Positions 1 to 9,647 of a stretch of DNA of 64,000 nt are shown in pieces. The stretch comes from JALQTD01 sp965656785. GTDB taxonomy: Bacteria > Bacteroidota > Bacteroidia > Flavobacteriales_D > Sanyastnellaceae. Position 1 is the stretch's first letter, and each line of letters starts with the position of its first letter. Below the pieces are notes generated by a model that was given only the letters and a program-made list of their open reading frames with translations, made no database searches and was not told the DNA's origin. The position numbers and the translations under genes were made by a program. The stretch covers positions 62,001-126,000 of the forward strand of contig CBFHLY010000002.1 in NCBI GenBank assembly GCA_965656785.1, written 5' to 3'.

Positions 1-3000
1 GCGGTTGCAGTGGATGGTGGATGCGGACTGCCCGTGGTTGTGACGTATGAGGACGCGATCGAATCCATGATGGGGACATTTGTGGTCACCCGGACCTTTA
101 CCGCAACTGACGCTGCGGGCAACACGGCAACGGCGGTGCAGACCTTGACCTTGGTCGATGAAGTTGCACCGGTGGCGGTCGCACCAGCGAACGTTACGGT
201 TGAATGCGCTGAAGGCATTGACCCATCCGTTACGGGAGAGCCGACCGCTTCAACGGACAACTGCGACGGTGAATTGTCTTGGACGTACGAGGACGCTCCG
301 CTCGGTAACTCTGCGAGCTTGAACGGCGTAACCCTTGACTTGAATGCGAGCTATGGCTTGAACTTGCCAGGTTTGTTCGGTCAACCTTACGTGGTCTCTG
401 CGGAAGGCGTGACGGTGGGGTCAGGTTTGGAAATGTCAGCAGATGATGTGGTTTCTAACCCCGTATCACACCGCGGTCTCTTCGAAGTAGACATCGATGG
501 CTCAACGATTACCTTGACGGTGACGGGCACGGTTACTGGAGCGTACGCATACGACTACGCTACCCTGACGATTGACAACGCGGCTGGATTTGATTTCGGG
601 GCCATCTCAGTGGTTTCGAACGGAATCGCTCCCAATGCGGAATTGTCAGCGACTTCCAGCAACGGTGCGTTGGTCATTTCGTTCTCGGGCAATGCCGTCT
701 ACACCGAGGGTGCAACGGCCAGCTTTGAAGTGGCGAACCAAGTAACGTGCTTGGCTTCCAACGGTGTGTTGCGTACGTGGACCGTTTCTGACGATGCGGG
801 CAATACGGACACGGCAACCCAGACCATTACGATCGTGGATACCCAGGGTCCTGAATTCGTTGACTTCCCAGCGGACGTCACGGTCAGCTGCTCGGATGAC
901 ATGTCATTGGCGACGCCTGAGGCCATGGATTGCGAAGGTTCAGCGGCGGTGTCCGTTGTGGAAACAATCATGCCCGGTGCATGCCCCAACAACTACACCA
1001 TCGTTCGCACGTTCACTGCGGTGGATGGATGCAGCAACATCTCGGTTCGGAGTCACTCCATGACCGTTGTTGACAACGAAGCTCCTGTGTTCACATCGGT
1101 TCCGGAGGATGTGACCTTGGAAATCGGGGAGTCACTGCCAACGGCATTGGCACAAGCTACGGACAACTGCAGCGAGCCGACCATTACGTACAGCGATGTA
1201 CCAGTTGTGGGTGATTTGGCTACGACCATTACCCGCACGTTCACAGCTACGGACGCTTGTGGAAACACGGCATTTGCGAGCCAGGCCATTGTGGTCAATG
1301 AAATTCTCGGTTGCACGGACGCTTTGGCTTGCAACTACGACATGACCGCCACGTACGAAGACGGATCCTGTGACTACTGCTCTTGCGGCAACACTGCAGG
1401 CGGCCAGAATGGCTTCGGTTTGGAGTTGGAGTTGCACGCGGAGAATGGCATCCCAGGCCTGAACACCTACCGCGTCTACGTGACGACGCCTTCGCCGACG
1501 GACTTCGTTTCCGCCATTGCGGGTGATGAAGTGGTTCCGACCTTCTTGAACACCACGACGAGCTTCCATCAGGAACAGTTCGGTTCGTACTCTGCGGCCT
1601 CAATCAACCCGTTGTTCTTCGGCTTCATGCCGTCGCTCCAATACGACAGCTGGTTGACCATGGGCATCGAGTCGTTGCCTGCAGCTGGTCAATCGGAGAT
1701 CACCTTCGTTCAAGCTCAAGGCGACTCGTGGATTGCTTCATTCGAACAAGGAAACAACTTGGACATCAGCAGCTTCTTCGGAGGTTCTTGGTTCACCCTC
1801 CCCACATTCTCCAATGGATATGCGGGTGAAGACCAGCGCGTGTTGGTGGCTCAGTTGACCACGGATGGCGAAGTTTCAGGACAAATGTTCGTGCAAGTCT
1901 TCCCGAACGGTGTCGGTGCCGACGCGGAATACCTGACCTTGAGCTTCGGTACCAACTCGTGCGGCTGCTTGAACGAGTCGGCCTGCAATTACGACGCTTC
2001 AGCCACCTACTCCAACGAAGCGGAGTGTGTGTTCCCTGAGGACATCTTTGGAAATTCGTTCGTCGATTGTGACGGTGTGTGCTTGAACGATGCGGACGGT
2101 GACGGCATTTGTGACGAGGACGAAGTTCCTGGTTGCACGGATGATACGGCCTGCAACTACGACCTCGGCGCTACGGACAACGATGGCTCTTGCTTCTTCA
2201 CCGAAGATTGCTCGGGATGTACGGATGCCTTGGCGTGCAACTACGCACCCAACGCAGTCACCGACAATGGCTCCTGCACCTACGCCGATTTCGGTTACGA
2301 TTGCGATGGCAACTGCCTCGACCAAAACAGCGACTTGATTTGCGATGCGTTGCAGGGTTGCAACGATGCAACGGCTTGCAACTACGATCCGACGGCGGAA
2401 CAGCCTTCACAGGACTTCTGTGACTACTGCAGCTGCCCGATCCTCTTCTCGAGCGATGACGAGTACGGCATCGAAATCGAAGAAGTAGCCGTGGATGGCA
2501 TCCCAGGCATGAGCACCTACCGCGTCTACGTGACGACGGCGAACCCGACGGACCGCCTGAATGCGCTGCTCGGTAACGATTTAAATCCGATTGTGTTGGC
2601 TTCTTCTAGCCAGTTCTTCCAAGACATCTATGGAACGGAATTCCGGCCGAATGCCGCGTTGTTCGCGTCATTCCCAACGTTGGAGTACGATTCTTGGGTT
2701 ACAATTGGAGAAAACACGCCCGTGTCTTCCATCCAGGTCCCCACTCAATTGGGAGGTTCTGACCCAGAGTGGATCGGAACGTTTGAATCCGGTTCGGACA
2801 TTGTGATCGACGACGTGGTCGGAAGCGGTTGGTACTTGTCTGCTGAAACGAGTGACGCTTATGGTGTTGCAGGTGACGACAACCGAGTGCTGGTTGCTCA
2901 GTTGACGACGCCGGGCACCTTGAACATCCAGTTGTATGCACAAATCTTCCCAGAAGGTTTGGCTGCAGGCAGCACGAAGTACGTCAGCATGTCATGGGGT

Positions 3001-5130
3001 TCTCCCTACTGTGCTTGTACGGATGAGATGGCCTGCAACTACGACGAGGAAGCGGTCACCGACGACGGCAACTGCTACTACGTGACGAACGAAGCGTCTT
3101 GCGATGACGTCTGCTTGTTCGACAACAGCTCTCCTGTCATCGAGAGCGTCGAGCACTACACGACGACGTGCGAAGCCATCCAAACGGAATACGTCTTCCC
3201 TGTGGCATCCGATAATTGCGATTCGGAACTCGACTTCGACTTTGTCGACGTGGTGACTCCGGGCTCTTGCCCCAACAGCTACAGCATTGTTCGGACGTGG
3301 ACGGTTACGGACAACGTGGGCTATTCAGCTTCCATCGTCCAGAACATCACCGTCGAAGACATCACGGGACCGACGTTCACGGTTCCTGCTGACGCAACCA
3401 TCGCTTGCGGTGCGGACGCAACGGATTTGACCTTGACGGGTGACGTGACCGATTTGATGGACGGATGCGGTTCTGCGACGATCGATTACAGCGATGCTGC
3501 CGGTGAGGACATTTGTTTCGCTGGTGACGTAATCATCCGGACTTGGACTGCTGAAGATGAGTGCGGCAACACCACGACCGCAACCCAAACCATCACCATC
3601 GTTGACGAGGTGGAGCCGGTCTTCACGAGTGTGCCTGCGGACGTCTCCATCGCTTGCGGTGATGCGATTCCAACGGACATGGCCGAGGCAACGGATGCGT
3701 GTAGCGATGTCACGGTGACGGTGTCTGAGTCAGCCGGCGAGACGAACTGCACGGGCATGGCAGCAGTGATTCGCACCTTTACGGCAACGGATGGTTGTGG
3801 CAACACGACGATTGCGACGCAAACCGTCACCTACGCAGATACGGAGGCCCCGACCTTTACGGCCCCTGCAGATGCATCGGTCGAATGCGGCGCGGATGCT
3901 TCGATTGCAGCGATGGGCGAGCCTGCGGACTTGGCCGACAACTGCATGAGTGAACTGACGGTTTCTCATGAGGACGTCATTGAAACGAGTGCTGATGGTT
4001 GCTTCGCCGACGATGTCATTCGTCGGACGTGGACGGTCACGGATGGATGTGGCAATGCAGCTTCTGCGGTCCAGTTCATCCAGTTCATCGACACGACTGC
4101 ACCTGAAATGGAAGCGGTTGCTGAAACGATTGAATTGGGATGTGGTGAGGCGTTGCCCACCGACCTCCCGGCTGCGACGGACGGTTGTTCTGCTGTAACG
4201 GTGGATTACATCGACGTCAATTCGTCCATGAGCTGCACGGGTGCGATGAACATTTTGCGGACCTTCACGGCGACTGACGCATGCGGCAACAGCACTTCGA
4301 GCACGCAAAGCATCGTCTTCACGGATGACATTGCTCCGACCTTCACGGCACCTGCTGACGTGACCTTGGAATGCGGAACCGATTTGTCCGACCTCTCTTT
4401 GACGGGTGAAGTAACCGATGCTGCTGACATCTGCTCTGCTGACATCGAACTCACCTACGAGGATGCGGTTTCAACGAGCGAAGGTGCTTGCTTCAATGAC
4501 AACATCATCACCCGTACCTGGACAGCAACGGATGGTTGCGGCAACTTCTCCCAAGATGTTCAAATCATCACGTTGGAGGACAACACCGCACCTGAAGTCA
4601 TCGGATCCGACGAGATCAGCTTGGTGTACTACACGGACCAAGCACTGCCTCAGTTGGTTGAACTGGAAGTGATTGAAGATTGCAGCGAGTACAGCATTGA
4701 AACCGAAGACACGTATGCAGCTTCAGGCGTGTACGGATTCGAATTGTCTCGCGTATACACCATCACGGATGCATGCGGCAACAGCACGACGTTCAACCAG
4801 CACGTGTTGGTGACGTTCTACGCAGGTTGCACCTACGCAGACGCGGTGAACTACGACGATACAGCCCTTGTTGATGATGGCAGCTGCATCTACGAAGGCT
4901 GCACCGACTCCAGCGCGGCGAACTACAACCCCGTTGCCGGTCAAGACGACGGTAGCTGCGTGATCGTGGGTTGCATGGATCCAGAGGGATTGGATTACGA
5001 TGTGAACGCGAACTACCCAGGTGGTTGCGATTACCCGGATCCGTGCCCAGCTGACCTCGACGAGAACGGCGAAGTCAACGTGAACGACTTGCTTGAGTTC
5101 TTCCAGTTCTACGGAACCTCTTGCAACTGA
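1..5130 (+). CDS. Giant Cys-rich HYR-repeat surface protein, 5' truncated by the window
   Basis: The reading frame is open from base 1, so the N-terminus lies upstream; residue numbers here count from the GTG at base 10 (1706 residues visible). About eleven HYR-like Ig domains are seen, each ending in a pattern like TWTxTDxCGNxxTATQ. They lie at about 1-430 and 1045-1603. Between them are two copies (about 468-650 and 818-1000) of an unclassified domain with TYRVY, YDSW and RVLVAQLTT signatures. Cys-rich GCTDxxACNYD modules precede and follow these copies, and three more close the protein at 1605-1675. The C-terminus has no YPNP-type T9SS sorting domain; it ends in a dockerin-like loop (DLDENGEVNVNDLLEFF). 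One HYR domain carries a long insertion (about 98-245). A cell-surface or extracellular structural or adhesive role is inferred; the ligand is unknown. A strong terminator follows. Confidence 0.85.
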   Translation, partial: AVAVDGGCGLPVVVTYEDAIESMMGTFVVTRTFTATDAAGNTATAVQTLTLVDEVAPVAVAPANVTVECAEGIDPSVTGEPTASTDNCDGELSWTYEDAPLGNSASLNGVTLDLNASYGLNLPGLFGQPYVVSAEGVTVGSGLEMSADDVVSNPVSHRGLFEVDIDGSTITLTVTGTVTGAYAYDYATLTIDNAAGFDFGAISVVSNGIAPNAELSATSSNGALVISFSGNAVYTEGATASFEVANQVTCLASNGVLRTWTVSDDAGNTDTATQTITIVDTQGPEFVDFPADVTVSCSDDMSLATPEAMDCEGSAAVSVVETIMPGACPNNYTIVRTFTAVDGCSNISVRSHSMTVVDNEAPVFTSVPEDVTLEIGESLPTALAQATDNCSEPTITYSDVPVVGDLATTITRTFTATDACGNTAFASQAIVVNEILGCTDALACNYDMTATYEDGSCDYCSCGNTAGGQNGFGLELELHAENGIPGLNTYRVYVTTPSPTDFVSAIAGDEVVPTFLNTTTSFHQEQFGSYSAASINPLFFGFMPSLQYDSWLTMGIESLPAAGQSEITFVQAQGDSWIASFEQGNNLDISSFFGGSWFTLPTFSNGYAGEDQRVLVAQLTTDGEVSGQMFVQVFPNGVGADAEYLTLSFGTNSCGCLNESACNYDASATYSNEAECVFPEDIFGNSFVDCDGVCLNDADGDGICDEDEVPGCTDDTACNYDLGATDNDGSCFFTEDCSGCTDALACNYAPNAVTDNGSCTYADFGYDCDGNCLDQNSDLICDALQGCNDATACNYDPTAEQPSQDFCDYCSCPILFSSDDEYGIEIEEVAVDGIPGMSTYRVYVTTANPTDRLNALLGNDLNPIVLASSSQFFQDIYGTEFRPNAALFASFPTLEYDSWVTIGENTPVSSIQVPTQLGGSDPEWIGTFESGSDIVIDDVVGSGWYLSAETSDAYGVAGDDNRVLVAQLTTPGTLNIQLYAQIFPEGLAAGSTKYVSMSWGSPYCACTDEMACNYDEEAVTDDGNCYYVTNEASCDDVCLFDNSSPVIESVEHYTTTCEAIQTEYVFPVASDNCDSELDFDFVDVVTPGSCPNSYSIVRTWTVTDNVGYSASIVQNITVEDITGPTFTVPADATIACGADATDLTLTGDVTDLMDGCGSATIDYSDAAGEDICFAGDVIIRTWTAEDECGNTTTATQTITIVDEVEPVFTSVPADVSIACGDAIPTDMAEATDACSDVTVTVSESAGETNCTGMAAVIRTFTATDGCGNTTIATQTVTYADTEAPTFTAPADASVECGADASIAAMGEPADLADNCMSELTVSHEDVIETSADGCFADDVIRRTWTVTDGCGNAASAVQFIQFIDTTAPEMEAVAETIELGCGEALPTDLPAATDGCSAVTVDYIDVNSSMSCTGAMNILRTFTATDACGNSTSSTQSIVFTDDIAPTFTAPADVTLECGTDLSDLSLTGEVTDAADICSADIELTYEDAVSTSEGACFNDNIITRTWTATDGCGNFSQDVQIITLEDNTAPEVIGSDEISLVYYTDQALPQLVELEVIEDCSEYSIETEDTYAASGVYGFELSRVYTITDACGNSTTFNQHVLVTFYAGCTYADAVNYDDTALVDDGSCIYEGCTDSSAANYNPVAGQDDGSCVIVGCMDPEGLDYDVNANYPGGCDYPDPCPADLDENGEVNVNDLLEFFQFYGTSCN

Positions 5131-5190
5131 TAGCATATGAGCCGAAAGGCATGAACGATTTCGAGTCTGGCAAGACCGAATCCTAGAGGG

Positions 5191-5227
5191 GGGGCCGCAT
5201 TTCGATGCGGCCCCTTCTTGATTTTTA
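5191..5227 (+). terminator. Rho-independent terminator after the giant surface protein
   Basis: A perfect 10-bp stem (ggggccgcat / atgcggcccc) closes a ttcg tetraloop at 5191-5214 and is followed by a T-rich stretch to about 5227. It lies 60 nt after the stop of the surface protein. Confidence 0.85.
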
Positions 5228-5250
5228 CCGCGACATTCCGCTTAATTTTG
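5218..5250 (+). promoter_or_regulatory. Bacteroidota-type promoter placing the start codon at or near the TSS
   Basis: TTG at 5218-5220 and TAATTTTG at 5243-5250 are separated by 22 nt and match the Bacteroidota -33 / -7 pattern. Only 4 nt separate the -7 box from the ATG at 5255, so the transcript is predicted to be leaderless or nearly so. The -33 part overlaps the tail of the preceding terminator. This is inference from motif and spacing. Confidence 0.5.
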
Positions 5251-5254
5251 TACC

Positions 5255-5542
5255 ATGAGCAAGGAAGAAACCCCAGAAGAGCGACGAGAACGGTTGCGCA
5301 AACAATTGGATGCGTTTCACGATTGGCCCAGTGCCTTCACCTTCAAGTTCGTTTTGCCGAATGACCCAGCGCGCATCGCTGAGTTGAAAGCGCACTTCGG
5401 GGTAGGGGCGGAGGTCTCTGAACGGCACTCCCGGAATGGGAATTACATTTCCTTCACCATTCGGGAGGTCCTGCCCAGCGCTGAGCACGTCTTTTTGCGC
5501 TATGAAGCTGCAGGCCAAATCGAAGGCATCATGAGCCTATGA
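5255..5542 (+). CDS. DUF493 (YbeD-like) family protein
   Basis: A 95-residue cytoplasmic protein. After a charged N-terminus (KEETPEERRERLRK) comes an alpha/beta core with FTFKFVLPND, NGNYISFTI and VFLRYEAAGQIEGIMSL, as in the small DUF493/YbeD ACT-like family. Its function is not established; E. coli YbeD sits beside lipoate genes, but no lipoate gene is seen here. The last codons overlap the next gene by 4 nt (ATGA), so the two are probably co-translated. A TAnnTTTG box 4 nt before the ATG supports this start. Family call is fairly sure, role is not. Confidence 0.75.
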   Translation: MSKEETPEERRERLRKQLDAFHDWPSAFTFKFVLPNDPARIAELKAHFGVGAEVSERHSRNGNYISFTIREVLPSAEHVFLRYEAAGQIEGIMSL

Positions 5543-5952
5543 CCACCCCGCTTCGATTGCAACTCGAGGCCAGTCGGTTAACCGAGAGCCTGAGTGTGTT
5601 GAGCTGGGTCCTCTTGGTGGCCTTGATTGCGCTGTTGATCTACATCCTGATGAAGCGAATGGCCGCTGCGGTACGCAAGCATGAGACGCAGGGCATGTAC
5701 ACGGAATTTGCGTCCGAGCGGGACGAACGCCGCGGGGATGTCCTCCTCGTTCAACTGCGCTTTCCCGATGTCGTAGAGGTCACGTGCATGTGGGAACATC
5801 CCGATGGCCAAACCACGGCGATGTGGGCTCAAACGATGGAGCCAGGTGAACACACCATCGAATTCGATTTGGCGGGAAAGCCTTCAGGACGGAACAGCTA
5901 CCGGTTGGTCACGCCACATCAAGTCCTGCAGCGATTCGTTCAGCTGCCTTGA
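5539..5952 (+). CDS. Small single-pass membrane protein of unknown function
   Basis: 137 residues. One hydrophobic helix at about 20-38 (LSWVLLVALIALLIYILM) is followed by a positively charged stretch (KRMAAAVRKHE) and a soluble domain of about 95 residues. That arrangement suggests the helix is an anchor with a cytoplasmic C-terminal domain. The soluble part has alternating beta-like segments (VLLVQLRFPDVVEVTC, HTIEFDLAG) and no catalytic motif I recognise. It overlaps the DUF493 gene by 4 nt and converges on argS with a 4-nt gap, so these two genes form the whole transcription unit. No function is proposed. Confidence 0.65.
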   Translation: MTTPLRLQLEASRLTESLSVLSWVLLVALIALLIYILMKRMAAAVRKHETQGMYTEFASERDERRGDVLLVQLRFPDVVEVTCMWEHPDGQTTAMWAQTMEPGEHTIEFDLAGKPSGRNSYRLVTPHQVLQRFVQLP

Positions 5953-5956
5953 CCCA

Positions 5957-7747
5957 TCACATGCGGTCGGGCATGTCGATGCCCAACAGGCCCATTCCCG
6001 TCCGGAGGTTGCGCGCGCACAAGGCACTCAACGCGAGCCGTGTCGTGCGGATGGCCTCATTTTCCTCGTTCAGCACGGGGTGGTTGTTGTACCAGGACGA
6101 GTAGGATTTGGTCAAATCGTAGCAATAGTTGGCCAAATGCGAAGGGTCATAAGACGCAGCACATTCCGCAATGACTGCAGGCAACTCGATGGCCTTTTGG
6201 ATGAGCAGCACCTCTTCTTTGTCGATGGAAGTGTCCGGGTTGACCGACCAATTCCCTTCCAAATCGCTGCCCGCCCGGCGCAACATGCTCAACGCGCGAA
6301 CGAAGTTGAACTGGATGAAGGGCCCCGTGTTGCCTAAAAAGTCAATCGATGCCTCCGGATCGAATTGCATGCCCTTCACGGGCGACACCTTCAAGAGGAA
6401 GTACTTCAACGCCCCATAGCCCACGCGCTTGAACAACTCCTCACGTTCCGCTTTCGACAATTCTTCGATGCGCCCGCGTTCTTGCGCCATTTCGGCAGCG
6501 GTTGACGCCATCTCCTCCAACAAGTCATCCGCGTCCACCACGCGCCCTTCCCGCGATTTCATCTTCCCGTCGGGCAATTCCACCATCCCGTAACTCAAGT
6601 GGAAATTGCGCTCTGCCTGTTCAAATCCCAGTTTCTTCAGAATGAGGAACAGCACCTTGAAGTGGTATTCCTGCTCGTTGCCCACTGTATAGACTTGGCG
6701 GTCCAAATCCGGGAAGTCCCGAAAACGTTGGATGGCCGTACCGATGTCCTGCGTCATGTAGACCGACGTGCCGTCGGCTCGCAGCAACAACTTTTCGTCG
6801 AGCCCATCTTCCGTCAAATCGATCCAAACGCTTCCGTTCTCCTTCTTAAAAAACACCCCGCGCTCAAGCCCTTCTTCGACCACCGATTTGCCGAGCAAAT
6901 ACGTTTCCGATTCATAGTACAGCTGATCGAAGGAAACCCCCATCTCCGCGTAAGTCGCCCCGAATCCCTCGTAAACCCATTCGTTCATCGTTTTCCACAA
7001 GGCCATCACGTCCGCATCACCGGCCTCCCATCCTTGCAACATTTCCCGAGCCTCGACCAAGATAGGCGCTTCATTCTTGGCTTCTTCTTCCGGGATGCCA
7101 GCGGCTTTCCGTTCCTCCGTTTGGCGCCGGTGCTCTTGATCGAACAGGACGTAGTATTTGCCCACCAATTTGTCGCCTTTCAACCCACTGGACGCGGGCG
7201 TTTCACCGTCCGCAAAATGCTGCCAGGCCACCATCGACTTGCAGATGTGTATGCCGCGGTCGTTGATGATTTGGGCCTTCACGACCGGGTGTCCATTTGC
7301 TTCGAGAATGCGCGACACCGCGTACCCGAGGAAATTGTTCCGCAGGTGGCCGAGGTGCAGCGGTTTGTTCGTGTTGGGCGAAGAATATTCCACGAGCACT
7401 TGGGGCTTGCTGCCGGCCGGCTGCAGGCCAAACCGCGCATCGCCCAACGCCTTCTCCACCTCCGTCAACCAATGGCTCGTCGCCAACGTCAAGTTCAAGA
7501 ATCCCTTCACCACTTGAAATGCCACCACGACCGGAGCGTGTTCCACAAGATGCATTCCCAGCGCTTCCGCGGTGGCTGGCGGGGCGAGTTTGGAAACACG
7601 GGTAAGGGGGAACACCACGACCGTGCGGTCCCCTTCAAATTCCTTCCGGGTTTGTTGAATTTGGATGTCGGCCGGGGCCACTTCAGCGGAGAAACACGCT
7701 TGAACGGCCTCGGAAACGAGGTGTTGGAGGTGCAAGTCGGTGGTCAT
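5957..7747 (-). CDS. argS: Arginyl-tRNA synthetase
   Basis: Class Ia aminoacyl-tRNA synthetase that charges tRNA-Arg with arginine in the cytoplasm. 596 residues, normal for the family. The N-terminal tRNA-binding domain covers about 1-110. The HIGH-type signature is HLGH at 131-134, in the context SSPNTNKPLHLGHLRNN. A KMSK-type loop appears as GKMKSREG, and the C-terminal helical anticodon-binding (DALR-type) domain ends in MGLLGIDMPDRM. It is the last gene of a minus-strand run, 9 nt after a CtlX-type hydrolase, so its expression is probably tied to arginine/citrulline hydrolases. It converges with a plus-strand gene 4 nt away. Confidence 0.95.
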   Translation of the reverse strand: MTTDLHLQHLVSEAVQACFSAEVAPADIQIQQTRKEFEGDRTVVVFPLTRVSKLAPPATAEALGMHLVEHAPVVVAFQVVKGFLNLTLATSHWLTEVEKALGDARFGLQPAGSKPQVLVEYSSPNTNKPLHLGHLRNNFLGYAVSRILEANGHPVVKAQIINDRGIHICKSMVAWQHFADGETPASSGLKGDKLVGKYYVLFDQEHRRQTEERKAAGIPEEEAKNEAPILVEAREMLQGWEAGDADVMALWKTMNEWVYEGFGATYAEMGVSFDQLYYESETYLLGKSVVEEGLERGVFFKKENGSVWIDLTEDGLDEKLLLRADGTSVYMTQDIGTAIQRFRDFPDLDRQVYTVGNEQEYHFKVLFLILKKLGFEQAERNFHLSYGMVELPDGKMKSREGRVVDADDLLEEMASTAAEMAQERGRIEELSKAEREELFKRVGYGALKYFLLKVSPVKGMQFDPEASIDFLGNTGPFIQFNFVRALSMLRRAGSDLEGNWSVNPDTSIDKEEVLLIQKAIELPAVIAECAASYDPSHLANYCYDLTKSYSSWYNNHPVLNEENEAIRTTRLALSALCARNLRTGMGLLGIDMPDRM

Positions 7748-7756
7748 GGTAATGGG

Positions 7757-8695
7757 TTAGGCCGTGAGGTGGGGCAGGAAATTCTCAGCGAGCATGCAGC
7801 GGGCGCTGCCGCCGCCACAGGTTTCAATGGTCTCAAGCGGGGCGTGTACCAAGCGGCCATGCCGCTCCAGCACCGCTCGCTGATCGGAAGTCAATGCGTT
7901 GAATGCTTGGCGGCTCAGTGCGATGAGGGGCGCGCCCTCGGCCGATTGGATTTCGAGCATGTTGCCGGCGAACTGGTTGATTTGGTCTTCGGACAACTCG
8001 ACGATTTCCTTCGCATCCGCTTCGAGGGCTTCGCGCACCATCGCACGTTCATCCACGTCGTCGATGCAGTCGAGGCAAACGGCAGCAAACGCGGTGCCCA
8101 CGCTCATCATCACGTTCGTGTGGTAAATCGGCGTCCGACCGGTGGGGCCGGTTTGGTTCGCCGTGAACGGAATGCCTTCGTAGTCGAACGCCTCGCAAAA
8201 CGCGCGAAGCCCATCGAAGTGGGTGCGTTCCGAAAGCGCGGCATAGGCGCGTCGATTCACCCGGTCGAGGACGAGGCTTCCCGTTCCTTCGAGGAACACG
8301 CCATGCCCCTCAAACTCAGTGAAGTCCACCACCTCTTCGACCCCAAATCCACGCAGCTCGAGATCGAACACCACGTCTTCGCGGCGCTCCACCCGGCGAT
8401 TCGGGGCGAACATCGGGTACAAGCCCACCCGACCATCTGCATGGAAGCTGATCCAGTTGTTGGGGAACAACGCGTCGGGCGCATCCACCTCGGGATCGGC
8501 CTCCACCACGTGCACCTGAACGCCCGCAGCCTCTAGAGCGGCCACGAATCCGTCGAATTCATCCAAGGCCCGATCGAGCACTTCGTTCGCTGTAAGGCCA
8601 GCGAGTTCGCGTTGGTACAAATTGTTCGTCGCCGTTTCCTCGTTCTTCCGGAACGTGGCGGGGCGGATCATCACCAAATGAGAAGTGGTTTGCAT
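7757..8695 (-). CDS. ctlX: Citrulline utilization hydrolase CtlX family (pentein fold)
   Basis: 312-residue amidinotransferase/hydrolase-fold protein similar to CtlX of Bacteroidota. Visible family features are the substrate-binding acidic segment PDALFPNNW near 75, a central histidine in YHTNVMMSVG, and the nucleophilic cysteine near the C-terminus in GGGSARCMLAENF. Members of this fold cleave guanidino or ureido groups through a covalent Cys intermediate; citrulline is the suggested substrate of CtlX, but the substrate here is not proven. It lies 24 nt after a second pentein-fold enzyme and 9 nt before argS, all on the minus strand. Confidence 0.8.
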   Translation of the reverse strand: MQTTSHLVMIRPATFRKNEETATNNLYQRELAGLTANEVLDRALDEFDGFVAALEAAGVQVHVVEADPEVDAPDALFPNNWISFHADGRVGLYPMFAPNRRVERREDVVFDLELRGFGVEEVVDFTEFEGHGVFLEGTGSLVLDRVNRRAYAALSERTHFDGLRAFCEAFDYEGIPFTANQTGPTGRTPIYHTNVMMSVGTAFAAVCLDCIDDVDERAMVREALEADAKEIVELSEDQINQFAGNMLEIQSAEGAPLIALSRQAFNALTSDQRAVLERHGRLVHAPLETIETCGGGSARCMLAENFLPHLTA

Positions 8696-8719
8696 CGTCA
8701 GCGCTATTGCGCCGCGAAG

Positions 8720-9646
8720 TTAAGGGGTTCTGCGAAGCGGAAGCGTCGTGCAGCGAAGCAGACCTTCCATTTTCGCCGTTTCGTGGTAAGGCAGTTCCAA
8801 AACCCGGTAACCCCACGCGCGCAATTGCGCGTTCACCCGATTGAATCCGAGCCCAGAAACGACCACATCGGGCGCCACAGAAAACAGGTTGCAGTTCATG
8901 TGGTACATTTCTTCCGCCGTCACTTCGAGCCGCTTGTCGCCCGGGAATTGCTGCCGGATGAACTCCACGTCTTCCGCGTGCTTCAATCCCTGAGGGTGAA
9001 AGATGGCGTGGCCGAGCCCGAGCGGGGAGAGGCAGCAGTCCAAATGAAGGGCATTGCGACGCGGGTCGGTATCGGATTTGGCCAATTCAAATCCGCGCAC
9101 CTCCCAATCCGGGAACTCCATTTGAAGCCAATCCAGCGCAGCGGCATTCGTGCGCGCCGTGGTGAACCGTTCGAAGTCCTGCGGCCCCGAGTAACCCACC
9201 CAGAGCCTTCCATTCATCGGCATCACGTCGCCGCCTTCCATCCGAACGGTGGCCGGCGGATGCAACACCCGTCCCGGGTTGCGGTGCAGCATGGTGTTCA
9301 GCCCTTGTTGCTCCGGCCGCCGGTCCTCCACCATGTGCGTCATGATGAATTCATTGCCGATGACGATGCCGATGTCGCGCGTGAACACCTGGTTGATGCC
9401 CAACGTGTCCGGACGCAACACGAGCACGTCTTCCTTGTCCAGCAATTCCGCCAACCCATCGAGTTCGCGGGTCACATCCGCCTCGGTGGGGTAGGTGCCA
9501 GCGAGCACGTGTTCACGGGATTTCGGGTCGTAGGTTTCCTCGATGTCCGGCACCCCGCCCATGCCCCGCCCGATGCCGACCATGACCGCTTCCAAAGGCG
9601 CCCACTCATCCCGAATGTGCCAAGGCACGGGCAATGACGCCTTCAT
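8720..9646 (-). CDS. Dimethylargininase/amidinotransferase-like pentein protein
   Basis: 308 residues of the arginine deiminase / dimethylarginine dimethylaminohydrolase / glycine amidinotransferase superfamily. A typical opening (EWAPLEAVMVGIG) is followed by FTRDIGIVIG, the substrate-binding RMEGGDVMPMNG, the His-containing segment ALHLDCCLSPLG, and a C-terminal cysteine in LLRCTTLPLRR that is the likely nucleophile. The reaction probably acts on arginine or a methylated or guanidino analogue; which one cannot be told from sequence. It starts 1 nt after the stop of the upstream probable lipoprotein gene and is followed by ctlX and argS. Confidence 0.72.
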   Translation of the reverse strand: MKASLPVPWHIRDEWAPLEAVMVGIGRGMGGVPDIEETYDPKSREHVLAGTYPTEADVTRELDGLAELLDKEDVLVLRPDTLGINQVFTRDIGIVIGNEFIMTHMVEDRRPEQQGLNTMLHRNPGRVLHPPATVRMEGGDVMPMNGRLWVGYSGPQDFERFTTARTNAAALDWLQMEFPDWEVRGFELAKSDTDPRRNALHLDCCLSPLGLGHAIFHPQGLKHAEDVEFIRQQFPGDKRLEVTAEEMYHMNCNLFSVAPDVVVSGLGFNRVNAQLRAWGYRVLELPYHETAKMEGLLRCTTLPLRRTP

Positions 9647-9647
9647 G

